Origin: Schizophyllum amplum
Lineage: Eukaryota > Basidiomycota > Agaricomycetes > Agaricales > Schizophyllaceae
Assembly (NCBI GenBank): GCA_007026445.1
Contig: VDMD01000007.1
Coordinates: 1,108,608-1,172,607, forward strand
DNA: 64,000 nt
Direction of reading: 5' to 3'
The notes beneath the pieces were generated by a model that made no database searches, was not told the origin of the DNA, and was given only the letters and a program-made list of their open reading frames with translations. Position numbers and translations under genes: made by a program. Shown here piece by piece: positions 10,108-22,272 of this stretch (positions within the stretch are counted from its first letter, which is position 1; each line of letters opens with the position of its first letter).

Positions 10108-11662
10108 TCACTGTGTGTCTAAATTAGAGTACATGTATTCTACTACGGTATTCAACAGCCCATTCTGATCTGCATGCTCCGACTCGATCATCTGCAGGGT
10201 GCGACCAGGAAATATACTGGCCAGATATCTGGCGAGAGCAACCAGATAATCGTTCGTCTTGGTCTTGAGCTGACTCTTGGCGACGCGGAGAACCATGCTA
10301 CGCCCGTGCATGAGCTCGTTCTTGGCGCTCGGGACGGGCTCCGGAAAGCTCGTGAAGTCCACCTCCAAGTTCAGCAGGCGTAGTCGCGGGCATCGGCGCG
10401 CCAGACAAGCCAAGCTTTCGAGCGAGTTCACCCGCATTCGTCGCCCCCGCCATAGTTCGTGCGCCAAGGCAGGGCGACTGACGAATTGCAGAGTCTCAAT
10501 GCGAGGCCAGGCTCTGGTGAAGGCGTCCAGCGCGCCGTCGACGTCGGCGTCCGTGTGCATGAAGCAGATGTCGGAGTATGTGATGTTGGGGAACGAGAGC
10601 AGGTCCGCGAAGAGCTCGCTCGCTGATATCGATGTCGGGGACAGGCAGTGAGTCGTAAAGGAGAGATGCGTGAGCGTGGTCCGGTCCAGGCGCGTCGAAT
10701 GCTAGAGTATAGCGCGAGCGCGTCGCTGGACCCGTCGCTTTCGTGGCTACAGCCAGCGACGACGATCTCTTGCAGCTTCAAGCGAGCGGTCGACAAGCTG
10801 TTGACAACTCTTGCTGCTAATTCGAGGCCACTAGGCTCCTTGATACAGAGCCTTGTCAGCGCATGGAAGGCAGGCTCTTGCGCTTCGCTGAACACGGAAT
10901 AGTGTCGTCGTCCACTTTGCGAAAGTGGACTCGCGGAGAGCTGATTGAGCGCCGATGATCGGGAGTTCACGAGCCCAGAGCTGGGCTGGAGGGCAAGAAT
11001 TGCAGACGGTCGAGCCGGCAAAGGTTGCCACACCAGTTGCCGGGATAAGTGGTGAATACAGAGATGTAGGGGAGGATCTTGCCGTCGGCGCCGGACTTTT
11101 TGCACATGCGAAGGTGGACCCTCCAGAGGAAGGTCGCCATGCGGGGGCCCAATTCCAGCGAGTGTACGTTGGGGAGTAGCGTGCCATGCTGGAGAGCGGC
11201 GTCCAAGACAGGCCAATCAACAACAATATTGAAGCTTCCCCATCCTCGAAGCGCAAGGGTCCTTACATTTTGATGCGTCGGGCATAAAACTGCAGCCTGT
11301 CCCATTCTCGCAAGAGAGCGCCGACAGTCCATCTCCCTCGATATATAATAGCTGCTCGTAGTCAGAAATGGTTTTTGAAATGCAGAGACGACTCACCATG
11401 CGGCGCTCGAGTCTCGCGCTCATGTCCCTGCTATGCCGGAACTTGGAGCGATGAACGCGTCTGCGACGAATACGTGGCAAAGTTTGAAAAAGAGGCGCGA
11501 GACTCGTCTGCTTCTCCCATAGAACGTCTAATGCCACAGAGCCCACGAAGCGATCGATTGTCGTACAAGCCAGCAATCGTGATTCCCGGCGTCGAGCTGT
11601 ACTTCCTTGAAGATGCGATAGAGGAGCTCGTAGACAGTTGTGAGACGACTTGAGGCGGACAT
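10108..11662 (-). pseudogene. F-box-like protein, copy 2 (frameshifted)
   Basis: Family sequence runs from MSASSRLTTVYELL (start at 11662) to the end block LARYLASIFPGRTLQ near 10150, but it is spread over all three minus frames. One shift falls after AGNHD, just before the ALDVLWEKQTSLAPLF core. Another lies around 11330-11260, before the LPNVHSLELG block. A further change falls near 10650, between RRAWTG and ELFADLLSF. The pieces are in the right order and roughly the right spacing. The copy is therefore decayed by small indels, not by rearrangement. Confidence 0.75.
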
Positions 11663-13796
11663 GGCGGAGAGCTGAGGAAAGGCACCTCGCTGACGACGAA
11701 TCACGGTACTTATATGCGCGAAGTTGTGACCCTGGCGTGATATGTACGGTGTGATGTTCGGCGATGCATGGTCCTAACGTCATGAACAATGAAAAGCGCG
11801 TTCAATGCATGGTCATAGACCTCGGTCGCTGGGTTTTTGGCAGTGATGAGGCGCTTCGCGGAAACCTGCGCACATGGTTAAACACGGGCGACCTACATAC
11901 TGTGCCCGAGCGCAGCGATTCTTCAGTGTAAGGATAAACGTAACAGTGAGAAGCTCACCCGACTTGAAGTTCTGAACCGTCTTCGTCCGCGCGCTGTTCC
12001 CACTGCGGCACTGCCAGGACCGCTGGAGGAGGAGTATAGAGGCTGTTTGGTCTCTCCTAAACGTTCTGCGTTCATTTTTGCGATGCACCTTCGAGCGCAA
12101 AACAGAACCGCAGCCTTCGGCGAGAACTCAAACTCAATTCAATTATGAGATCGCGTCGCTGAGGATGAAGTCCGAAGAGCCTGAGAATTTCCGCAAACGG
12201 TCCGACTTCGAGATCAAAGCGGCACCCCATTGTTCTTTCCTTTTCACCACCACGGCAATCAACGTGCCTCGCTCTCCTCCTTTCGGTCTTCCCGCTTTTA
12301 ATCATGACAGAATTTGAACTTCCTTCAAAACGCTCTTGACATCACGAACTCGAACGGGTAGCGCACGACTGGGTCCGAAGCGCTGCCATGATCTCGTCTC
12401 TTGCAGGAGCCAACATTCAGAGGATGGTCGACCGGACCTTGAGTGATGTCCGCGGGGCTCTCTGTATGCGTGGCAGGACCTGAGAGGCACTGTGCGGGTC
12501 TGCATCCCACGAGGAGGCGGAAAATTGGACTGCTGGACCGTATCTGGCCCTTCGTCGCGATCGACTTTCTGCGACGGCTTTTCGATCGGAACGCAACCTC
12601 ACGGACAAGCGATGAATGGGTTCCGGTGCGTACACGACGACTTTGATGCTGGCCAGGATCTGACCGTCACTGTGTTGACAGTACGCACTCCGCGCAGAGG
12701 ATCTACGACGCGACATCCAGGAAGATCTACCTCTCACCTTGGCGACATTCATCTCGCTGGTGCCGCAATCATTAATACCACCCCTTCCCCCCAAAAACAT
12801 CTCTTCCTGGCCGTTCGTCTTGTTGGACGGCTCGTCATCCCTACGGTACCGCAATAAATCAGTTTCTATCTTACTCAGCGTCTGCCTTTTTCGCTGCTGT
12901 ACACGCTGCTGCGCATATGCTATGCGGTATCGATGCATCGAAGACACAATTATTACTGTCAAGGTCGTCTTCGCGTATATTCGCCATGTAAGTATGTACG
13001 CAGCGCGGGCTCTGATACAATTATTTTTGCTCTCCGTCCTCCCTCGTCATCTTGAAAAGAGAACTCAGGTCCGTCTCTGATGCTCATCTAAGTCATACGA
13101 AGTACCCATGTCGTGCGCCTCTGCTCTTTCAATTTGTTTCGAGGGCGACGACAGTAGTAATTCAGGTGAGTTTGATGATCTTTTGGCAATGGTGAAAACT
13201 GAATTTACCTCCAGGACCTGTGCAGGACGGACTCTCCCTTGGCCGACCCCTTCGCGTCTGTCTTCGAACCCCAGTCTCGGCGCTAAAGCGACGAACCTAG
13301 GAGCTCGCACTACAGCTATTCGGCAATGGTTCGCAGACCGGCGCTATGCCGATGGTGACTGGCCAGAGGTACTCACAAAGGTGCATGCGCGCGGGGACTG
13401 CGTTTCTGACTCAGGCGGAAGGCCGATGCAAATTGTGATACTGGTATGATGCTCGGCGTCCGCGAGAACGTTTCCAAACATGTAGGTTTACGATTGGGGC
13501 GAATGCAAGCGCCTGAATGGTGACGGCGCCATCGACTGCGGGTGCGGGCCGTCTCCTTGGGACCAGGTCAGGAGGACAAGCGGGGCGGAGGAGTGGCGTC
13601 AAGGACATCTAGGATACAGGCAAGTGATGCCTGATTCCAAAATTCCGTGATTCACAGGGCATAACACGCGAAAAGAAAAGCAACACGCATGTTCACTGGA
13701 CTTCGGCAAACCTACATGATACCTCGCGATATCTTAAGTGGTACAGGTACCACCCTCTCCCTTCATCGTGTTTTCCCTCCTCTGTCTAGCAATCAT
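11663..13796. other. No gene recognised
   Basis: Several open frames of 60-180 codons occur on both strands (for example 12417-12962 minus and 13108-13449 plus). None has a recognisable domain or joins into a supported spliced model. I see no terminal inverted repeats here. Confidence 0.4.
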
Positions 13797-16051
13797 TCAG
13801 AGCGACCGTCCATGCATTGCTTCTCCTGTACCCGACTGCATCCTCTTCTTGCACAATTTCCACACCTTATCGAATATCTGCCACCACTCATCATCGTCTA
13901 CGACTTCCTTCTGCGGAATGCCAAATGCCGCAATGAAGCGCAATGTCTGCGCCGGAAACACACTTGCTAAAAAGTCCACCATAAGATCAATGTCTTCTTG
14001 CTTTCTGGGCGCCCTCGCGCGTTGTACTTCCAATTCCATTCGCCGGCCGAGTAGCGCTTGATGCTTCGGCAGGTGAACAGGCTTGGGTGTAGGCCGATGC
14101 GTGTCCAGCGGTATTTCCAACAACTCCAGCGCAGGACACCGCGTAGCGAGCGGCACGAGACCTTCAAGTGTCACCTCATCGAAATCCATCAGGCGGTTGA
14201 CGAAATGCAGATGCGTGAGTGAGGGCCAGGCTGCAGTGAAGCTTTCGAGCGCGCTATCGAGGTCTGCGCCATCATGATTGACGTAGATGACGGCGGTCGA
14301 TATATTCTTGAAGACGCGCAAGTCGGCGAAGAGGCGAGCACTGCGCACGCCGGCGGCGCGACCGGTCGAGACGTGCAACCTCGTGAGCGAATCGTGGTCC
14401 AAGCATTGACGCAGCGTTCCATAATAGCGTCCGGCACCAAGCTGCTTGTCGGCCTTGTCCTCCCAATACGAAGCGTCGATGCCAAACATCAGCAATCACG
14501 TGCACACAAACATCTGAATGGTCTGGTGTAAGATCAATAAGACCAATAAGACAGTAATACCACCTGTCTGATTTTTGCAGGTTCTTGCCGAGACTAAGAC
14601 CACCTGTCTGAGAAAAATCACTCTGATTCAAGACCAACGTCAGATAACAATTCAGATTCGCAGATAAGACTCATAACATAACCATTTCAGACCAGATCAA
14701 TACTAATTGGGTACTCTTGGTAGGAACGCGTCAATGATGCTGAAAGCCATATATTGCAAGCTATTACTACGACAGTCACTACTAGTACAACTCTGCTACC
14801 CTGTAGCTACATCTAGCGAAGCCTTCTACGACGGGCGCAGTGGCATTGACTGCAATCGCCGTCGAAATGCGCACGGCACGACGGGTACTCCAATACGCGA
14901 ATGCCTGAATATCAGAAGGTTGATCAGACACTGTTGAATCCATGACAGATAATAAGTACTCACCTTCGCAAAAGTAAACTCATGGGCGAGCATGTAAAAC
15001 GACCAGGTCAGCATGCTGAACAGGTCGTCAGCGAGTGCATCGTACGATGGGTCTGGAAGGGCTGGGAGCATAGTGGGGGATGGGTTGGGAGATGAGTGCG
15101 GACGCGACTTGCCAGCGTGCAGGATGATGGTGTCGAAGGTGTTGCACAAACGGCGACTCGGATCGCAGCGTCCGCATAAGACATGCACGAGCAAGGTTGC
15201 CTGATTCATAGTGAGCGTTACAGAACATGCGAGCCCATGACATTACTTACGTCCTGGACGAAAGTGCACGGCTGCACGTTGAAGTAGCCCCTGGCGCGCG
15301 CGAGCTGGGCGTGCATCTGTCCGGCGTCTTCAACGACGCAAATGTTTAGAAGGGCGGCGGAAAGCCGAGCCGTAGCAGGTAAGAGCCTCAGATAGACTGA
15401 GTCGCGAGGAGGATGGGCGGCGCCGGCGGCAGCAGCAGGTCAGCGTGGTGGTTGAAAGCAGGTGAGGAGCGAGGCGGGACTCGGAGAGAACGGGATCTCT
15501 TGGTTATTCTTGTTTACCTACGTCATCCGGCCCGATCAAATTTACTAAACTCGCGTTGACTCTTGAGCTGCCCGCTCATCACGCCTCTCGCCTCGAGCTC
15601 GCCTCTCGCCTTTCGCCTCTCGATCTTACGCACATCTGTAGCATTTCACGCTCTAAGACGGCATGCGCTGCGTGTGGCCGTCGAGAGCGCCGCGAGAGGC
15701 GACTTTGAGCGCAACGTACAGCAAGCCGACGTCGCGCTGCATGCCGTCGCGAGCCTCAACTTTCAAGCTCAGGTCGCGCATATCAGTGTTACCTCCCGCA
15801 CTGCCCGCGCTTTCTTGGGGCGTGGCGCTTCCCGCGCTCCCGCCCGCCCAGTGTCAACACCGACCCGATGCTGCCTCTCTCGCCTCTTTCCATGGGTCGC
15901 CTCCCGTACCTCGCACATGGCGCTTTGCACTACGAGTTCCGGGCGATGCCGTACGCGCTGAACCGCATTTCGCACTGCATCGCTTCCAGCTGCCATCCGT
16001 GTCGGACCCGTATCTGGCGCGGGAGGCCCGCTGGACATTGCCCAACTTATA

Positions 16052-16086
16052 AGGTACTCCTCATACATCTTCGACGAACCCCACGT
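16052..16086 (+). repeat. Left terminal inverted repeat of the mariner-type transposon
   Basis: 35 bp, a perfect reverse complement of 19354-19388, preceded by TA. Confidence 0.92.
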
Positions 16087-16437
16087 TGTGTGACAGTCAC
16101 GTTCCGCATTTGGGCATGCTAGCTCGGGCGAGCCTCGGGCACCCATTATCTGCAGCATAAGTCATTTCTGGGGAAATTCGTCGCACAGTCCTCTTCAATA
16201 GTAGTTCGGGATCCTGCATGCCAAGTTTCAGAATTAAATTCGCTTTCCTGACAGACTAGTTCTCCAAACAAGATCAACACCCAAAATGCGTGCAGGCTCT
16301 GTGCTCATTCCGAGGCCAGACCATGTCATGAAAAATTAGCAAATATTACAGCTGTGTGCAGTATATAAAGTAGCGTATGTGTGCAAAATATTAAGGTAAA
16401 CGAACGGACGATGACAGACTAGTGCCAGCTGGAAATC

Positions 16438-18552
16438 TCATGCACCATTGCCCACACCTGCCTTGTCAAGCTCTTCCATTATGCTCTCTGGAAGAACGCG
16501 GTGGCCTCGATACTTCTTGGCAGCCCATACGGCCTGACGCCCAGTCAGTCCGCGACGATATGCATCTCCAAAACGAAGTGAACGATTGACAAAGCTGAAG
16601 GAAATATCAAAATCAATAAAAAAGCGAATGGAGAGGTAGGCGTACCGGCGCATAGACAAGAGAGGGACACCTTCAAGGGCATTGAGAGCGTTCTTCTCCA
16701 GAACATCCTCTTTGGATGACTCCCGATTGAGGCGGTAGAGGCGCTTTGCGAAGCCCCAGCACATCTTGATCGGATTTAGCTCACAATGAAACTTCGGCAG
16801 GAAAAGGACTTCGGCGCCGCGCTCTTCGCAAGCGTGCTCCAGGATCGATTTGACTGCTGCGAAGTCGGGCTGATTGTAGAGGACGCGCCGGCAGCAGCAG
16901 TTCGCCAGGAGGTTGGCGCACTTGAAGTCCTTGCACTCCGCGAGCAGATCGGTAAAATCGTGTAGCCCGCGCTCCTCAAGGATCGTCTTCATGCCCTTGA
17001 ACTTGCCAGCCCATTTCGGGTCAGGGTGGTCGGAGGGGTGATAGAGCGCCTGTGGTGTACCATCTTCGAATGTCGCACCCGTCATCTGGATCTCCGTTTT
17101 GACCAAGTTGCCCTTCACGTCGTACATGAGCTTGCCTTCGGCATCACGAGCGTTGACCGTGATCAGGAAGTTCACGTCATCTGCCTGCTTGTAGCGAGTA
17201 GCGCGCGTGCCGGACCTGTTCTTCGGCATATAGCGAGCAGACAGGCAGCCCTCTTCGCGCTTTCGGTGCGTCGTTGCGTTGTCGTAGACAAAGACATGGT
17301 CGCACTCAGGCCAGTACACATCGCAGATGTCGAGGGCGTCCATGGCTTGCTTTTCGATATCCTCCGCCGTGAAATAGCCGTCCTTGTTCTTCCCCGGGCG
17401 CATGGTTCGGCGAGCCGACTCGCCTTTGTCGCCTCGAAGCCATCCGAAGTCGGCAGAGAAATAGTCTGCTATCATGAACGAGGCTCCCTCCCCCTTCTTG
17501 TATGGCTCCGCATCGCAGTCCTTGTGGTACCACGCCTTCTGACGACGATCATGCGCGTAAAAGATACTCTCGTCATGGTACCAAATCACGACGCGCGTGC
17601 CCTCGACATGGTCCATCTGTAGTGTACCGTCGTTCGTGTAGTGGTAGGAGCGCTGCTGCAGCTCAGCTAGGCGTGGCAGGTAGACGGAATCGCGATGATA
17701 GACGACGTCCGGACGCTCGTGCCCGTCGGTGTACATCCCCTTCTTTGAACAGGTGAACCTAAGGCTGGATGAGTTTCAGGTGTGACAACAGAACCAGCTG
17801 TCATACCGGTACCCCAGCTCAATTAGGTAGCTTGCGGCTGTCGACAGCGGTATGCGACGATTGATCCCATGCTTGAGCTGCACGTCTGGCTGGTTGAGAT
17901 AGTCCGCGAGTTTCTGAGCAGTGATGTCCTTGCCGAGAGACTGAAGAAAGAGGCGCACATCCTCTGCGAGATCTTCGTCTGCCATCATAGAGACCTTCCA
18001 GCTGCCGTACAGATTAATGGGAAGGACTTTGCGGTCGTTGATGAACTCGCGCGTCAACTTCGCCAGCACTCGCGCGCAGTGCCTCCCACGACCGAGGCCG
18101 ATTGCGGCCATAAAAGCGGACTGCCCCCACTTCTGAAACGTTGCAGACTCGCGGTTTGTGTACATGGCGAGCATAGCACGAATACCCTCAATACGAATGC
18201 GCACGAACGGCCCTCCCTCGATGAGGGGGTCCTTGTATCCGCCTGCTTTCCCGCGAGATTCGCCCCGTAGCAGAATGAGCACGTCCTTCAACGCGTCGAG
18301 CGCAAGCGTCACAGTTGGCGCCTCGCGAAGTCGACCTGCGTGCGAGCGTCCCTCCTCGTAGCGTGACTGAAACGAAGGTGGTGGTTGCGGACGTGGGTAA
18401 TAGGAGCCGTCGAAGGTGCCGGGCTCTGGGGAGAGAAGCTCGTCGTCTTCGGGCAGGATGGTGAAGTCGAACGGCTCATCGTAGTCATCGTCCTCGTATT
18501 CGGCACACGATTCTTGACTAGAAGTGTCGTCGGTGCCGTTGTCTGTGAGCAT
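16438..18552 (-). CDS. DDE transposase-type protein with a Lys in place of the expected catalytic Glu
   Basis: Exons are 18552-17807, 17758-16646 and 16594-16438, giving about 671 residues. The introns are 48 and 51 nt; the second is in frame and easily missed. Exon 1 has an acidic N-terminus and a helical DNA-binding-like region ending in a GINRRIPLSTAASYL helix-turn-helix segment. The catalytic domain has the first Asp in WYHDES (about residue 311) and the second in VFVYDNATTH (about 408). It continues with NCCCRRVLYNQPDF and then LPKFHCELNPIKMCWG. In the IS630/Tc1/mariner fold, and in the fungal relatives I know, the last motif carries Glu (N-x-I-E). Here the codon is AAG, so Lys at about 580 replaces it. 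C-terminal KKYRGHRVLPESIM is typical of the fungal family. The protein may be catalytically dead although its frame and the element's ends are intact. Confidence 0.88.
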
Positions 18553-19353
18553 TTCGGGGGGCGAAATGACGGGGTACGTGTATATTGACGCGGCGTCACC
18601 ATTGCGCGTGCGATCCGGTGGGAAAGAAGCGGGGAAACTATAACTGTATTGCGAGAATATTGATTCTGTAAACGACGCGGCACCGGCGGCGCGGACGGGC
18701 GTGGTCGAGAAGAGATGAAATGAGTGTGAAGGTGCCGGGGTAGTCGAGGTAGCCAGGAAGGGATCGTGGGATGCGAGAGGGGGGCCAGCATGGTCGGAGA
18801 CGCGTGAATGATTATCGATCGACGCGTCAATTAACGATGAATCGGACGCGTCTGAATGTCCCTGTATCGCGTTCTCGCATCAGTGATTGTCAATTTACAT
18901 CGCCTGAGCACGCACCTCGTCACCCGCATCACTCTGGTTCTCGTCCCCTGCGCATGGTTTACGCCGCTTCTTTGGTGAAAGCGCGCCGAAGAGCTTCTTC
19001 GGCGAGACCTGAGAAGCGGCGCGTTTGATCGCGTTTGACGCGCGCTGAAAGCCCGACCGGTGAGGTAGACGGTTGACCTTGTCTTGCAGGTGCTTCTTGT
19101 GGGGCGGCATGCCGCTGGGTACGCGGGGGGGGACGCGAAGAGTGGTCGCGACGCGTCGAGATCACGTTGCGCGGGGAACTAGATATTTGGGCGGTCACAG
19201 ATCGACAGATTGAGGTCATTTTCGAGTTTATTAGGTCTATACTCACAATCCTGTGCTCTCGGATAGCTGGGATATGGGTCTGTAATTAAGGTATGGTAAT
19301 TTCTTGTGATTTTGGACCGAATTTCACCATATCGGGCGGCGTCACGCTTGGCC

Positions 19354-19388
19354 ACGTGGGGTTCGTCGAAGATGTATGAGGAGTACCT
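19354..19388 (-). repeat. Right terminal inverted repeat of the mariner-type transposon
   Basis: 35 bp, a perfect reverse complement of 16052-16086, followed by TA. Confidence 0.92.
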
Positions 19389-20067
19389 TATCACGTTGTC
19401 CAATGCATTGTACTATGTACTTAACAAGAATCCTTGATGGAAATCAGCATGCAGACTTCTCGTCTTGAAGCTCCTGATTTTGGTCTTATCATGGCAAAGT
19501 TGTATGCAGGTGGGTCTTGAACCGGTCTTGAGTGCTTAAGTTCGTTCAAGATCGGTTTTTGGCTATAAGGGTCTTAAAAACAGCTGTATGTATTGATTTG
19601 GTCTTGCTCCAGGAGAGGATAAGACCATCAGACCACGTAAGACGCATAAGACCATACAGACAGTTGCACGATTGCTGATGAACTCGAGGTGCTTGAAGGA
19701 GTATAGGTGGAGTGGTTCGCTAGACATGAAGCGCACGACTTCGCGTGCGTAGTCAAACTGCCTCGCGTCGCTGAGTTCGAGTGAGCGTAGCGCGCGGAAG
19801 CCAGGCTGCGGTGTGGGGGGAGAGTCCAAAAGGCTGAAGCCCGATGCGAAGTCGATGAGATGCAGCTTTTCAAGGAATGAAAGACCACGAAGGTGTGGGA
19901 TGGCTTCATAATTTTCTCCGGGTGATATCGTTAGCGTGCGGATGTTCGCGAGAGACGCGAATGTGCCTATAGTGTGGTGCGCCGTACTGAACGTTGAAGG
20001 GTCGGTATACCGGTAGACCAGCGACACCCATGAATCGCGAGCTGAGGGTACGGGCGACGTCGTAGTG

Positions 20068-20643
20068 TATGGTTGTAGATCTTGGACAAAACCCAGAGCT
20101 ACTGACTCACTAGCAGGCCCCCTTCACGCATGCGCGAGACTCACGATACTGACTTGAATCACGCGTTTTCGACTCACTAGTAGCACTATCACGCGTTGAT
20201 CACGCGTGTCAGATTCACTATCGCTCGTGCTGTAATTGGTTGTTAAGGACATTTTCTGAGTTCAATCCCTATAATGGTTTGAGACTGCCGTGAGCCAGGC
20301 TCATCCAGCGCTCGAAATTGAATAAACTAGGCGGGACTCGCGGGAAACTCAAAGAAAATCAGGTTTATCTGATACGGGTAGCAGCTCTCGGTGTGCTTCA
20401 ATCACGCGGCGAGAGAGTCACTATTTTCGCGTGATTCTGACAATTCGGGGGCCTTCACTGACGACTGACTGTCGAACGCGTGAGCTCACGCGTTTAGTGA
20501 CTCTCTAAACGCGTGATCAATCACGCAAAAATCGCGATTCACTCGTACTTTCACGCAAAAAACGCGACTCACGTCTCTATTTTCACGCAAAAATCGCGAC
20601 TCACGGTCACTATCCTGGGTTTTGTCCAGAATTTACAGTGATA
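20068..20643. mobile_element. hAT-like non-autonomous element (about 576 bp)
   Basis: The ends read inward TATGGTTGTAGATCTTGGAC and TATCACTGTAAATTCTGGAC, both continuing AAAACCCAG. CGTAGTG flanks both sides (20061-20067 and 20644-20650); one further base upstream differs, so the duplication is 7 bp or an 8-bp one with a mismatch. Subterminal ACGCGT words and three copies of a TCACGCAAAAATCGCGACTC unit lie inside the right end. Such repeats are usual transposase-binding sites in hAT elements. There is no coding capacity. Removal restores the F-box frame. Confidence 0.82.
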
Positions 20644-21247
20644 CGTAGTGCTGTCGGACTGCAACACGATGTGCAGGGTTTCGAAGGCGGAGTTCTCGCT
20701 ACTTCTGAAGTTGATAGAGTGCGCGTTGGACAAGATGGGGCCGCGCTTGAGAACCATATATAGGAGGGCCTTGTCGATGATGATGTAGGCGTCATCCTTG
20801 TTCTTGTAATCCTCCAGTATCTTGATGCGTTGCGCGTAGTTGCGGAACCTGGCGTAATCAGCTTCTGTCAACCCTGCCAGTCGTTGCTTTTTCGGACGAT
20901 TCAGCAGCTGCCAAGATGATGGGTGAGGCCAATTGATTACAGAAAGAATAGCAAGTTTACGCACCAATTTATTGACTTCGCGGGGGGATATTCTGCTACC
21001 TCCCGGGCAGCTGTAGCCGCCCACATTGACCCAGCGATGGCGTACAACCCAACTGCTTTCCACGCCGGGGATCGTAAGGAACAGGTTGCCTAGATGAATC
21101 TGCTTCTCCCATAGGATGTCGAGGGCGACATCGCTCATGGCGCGACACGCGATGGCGGGATTGAGGAGGGCTGAGAGCTCCGCATCGTCGACCAGTAGCT
21201 TGCAGATCCTGAAGAAGAGCTCATATGTGGATGCCACGCGCGCGCCG

Positions 21248-21784
21248 TAAGGCTCCAACCCATTCCATTCCGAGTACACTTTTTCCATAATTACTCAGTA
21301 TCCTGTATATACCGAGTAGTACTCAGTAATTACTGGGTATAATCAGTTGAAAATGCGGAATATTTCCATGTCACTATATGAGGGCTATAGGGGTGTTACC
21401 CAGTACATATAAGCATGCATAGTAGTTATATACCAATTACTAACAAGGCTGGACCCAAACTACAAGATCTCTCCCAGAACACCATCATAATTGGTTCAAA
21501 AATTGCAGTTAATAATCATTAAGTATATCAAAATATTACTGACCTTGCCAATGACCAAGAGAGCCAAACTTTAAGGCAACCTAAAGAAAATGAGGGCAAT
21601 ATAGTCTCCTCCAGTGGGTGATTTGAGGGCTACACAAGGCCCATAGCTGGCTTAGATAAGGTAACTGGATACTGGATACAGTACTGAGTCATTACTGGAT
21701 ACTCGGTTGTCTGTAATGACTCAGTAACATTAATCGGTATAAACCGAGTATACTCAGTAATTACTTGAATTGGTTGGAGCCTTA
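21248..21784. mobile_element. hAT-like MITE (537 bp) with 8-bp target duplication
   Basis: Inverted termini TAAGGCTCCAACC are followed by similar AT-rich ACTCAGTAATTACT stretches. The 8-bp direct repeat GCGCGCCG occurs at 21240-21247 and 21785-21792. It is non-coding; the internal sequence is AT-rich with repeats of the ACTCAGTAATTACT / GTATA type. Eight-base duplications point to the hAT superfamily. It splits the N-terminal region of F-box-like copy 3. Confidence 0.87.
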
Positions 21785-22069
21785 GCGCGCCGGCAGATTC
21801 GGCCACTACTTGCAATACGCTCTCGGCCAGCGCGTTAGTCATGCCGTCCATCTTGTATGTACGAGAGGCGTCGATGCATGTGTTCTGAGGGGCCAACGGT
21901 GCTGGTGACAGCGATGTGGGTCTCGCCAGTTTTGAGAGAGCAATTTCAGCTGTAGCCATGCAGAGCAAGTCGTGGGGAAGCCCGTCAAGCGTCGATGAAA
22001 AATACACAGAAGGAGAGGGGAAGAAAAGAACTCGAGGAGAAGGCGAGTCACTGGGTAACGGTGACGGGT

Positions 22070-22112
22070 CTCTCGGCTCCGACTGAGTCGCGTGATCGGG
22101 TTTTGCCGCGCA
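22070..22112 (-). promoter_or_regulatory. Conserved upstream module, F-box-like copy 3
   Basis: On the minus strand the block reads GCGGCAAAACCCGATCACGC, then GACTCAG, then CGGAGCCGAGAGAC. It lies about 110 bp before the start codon at 21959. The same block stands before copies 7, 9 and 10. Confidence 0.55.
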
Positions 22113-22272
22113 TTGTTCAAGTCGAATGATTTTGACATCTCATAGTCCAATTTTGCCAAGCGCATGAGAATTTCTTCATGTTGATTCGGGGTCGGGGCAT
22201 GATCTGAATACATTCTTGGCGGTGGCCCAATGATTAGTAAGGGGAAAGATACCATGTATTGTCTATGTAACC

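Larger units (their letters stand above)
16052..19388. mobile_element. Tc1/mariner-superfamily DNA transposon, 3.34 kb
   Basis: It has perfect 35-bp terminal inverted repeats (16052-16086 and 19354-19388, starting AGGTACTCCTCATAC). It is flanked by TA on both sides (16050-16051 and 19389-19390), the target duplication of the Tc1/mariner superfamily. It encodes one DDE transposase-type gene on the minus strand. Its perfect termini suggest recent movement. It sits inside the 14487-19680 element. Confidence 0.9.
14487..19680. mobile_element. DNA element with CATCAGCAATC termini, 2-bp (AA) target duplication, hosting a nested transposon
   Basis: Both ends read inward from CATCAGCAATC. They stay similar for about 40 bp (GTGCA, then TCTG-ATGGTCT), followed by subterminal copies of AAGACCA/GGTCTTA. 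AA at 14485-14486 and at 19681-19682 flanks it, and removal restores the F-box frame exactly. Without the nested 16052-19388 transposon it is about 1.86 kb. It has one possible spliced minus-strand frame (roughly 15320-14826, including TFVQDATLLVHVLCG and a 127-codon block) of unknown function. No transposase is recognisable in that remainder, so it is probably non-autonomous. The superfamily is unassigned. Confidence 0.75.
13797..21959 (-). pseudogene. F-box-like protein, copy 3, split by three transposon insertions
   Basis: The gene lies in four pieces: 21959-21785 (MATAEIALSK start), 21247-20644 (ASTYELF and ALDILWEKQ F-box core, with a 57-nt intron at 20964-20908), 20067-19681 (LRR-like middle, to HLEF) and 14486-13797 (GIDASYWED to the end block FLASVFPAQTLRF). 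The gaps match three elements with terminal inverted repeats and target duplications. Removing each element and one target copy rejoins the frame without a stop: the joints read AESAGARVAST, QSDSTTTSPVPS and HLEFGIDASYW. The reconstructed order and spacing equal those of the intact copy at 50820-52589, its closest relative here. The gene cannot make a normal product as it stands. The absence of other lesions that I can see suggests the insertions came late. Confidence 0.88.

Noticed and set aside
17026..17622. 198-codon plus-strand frame inside the transposase gene
   Set aside because: Antisense shadow of the DDE domain.
20400..20640. Possible CRISPR-like short repeats
   Set aside because: The TCACGCAAAAATCGCGACTC units are contiguous subterminal repeats of a hAT-like element, have no spacers, and the genome is eukaryotic.
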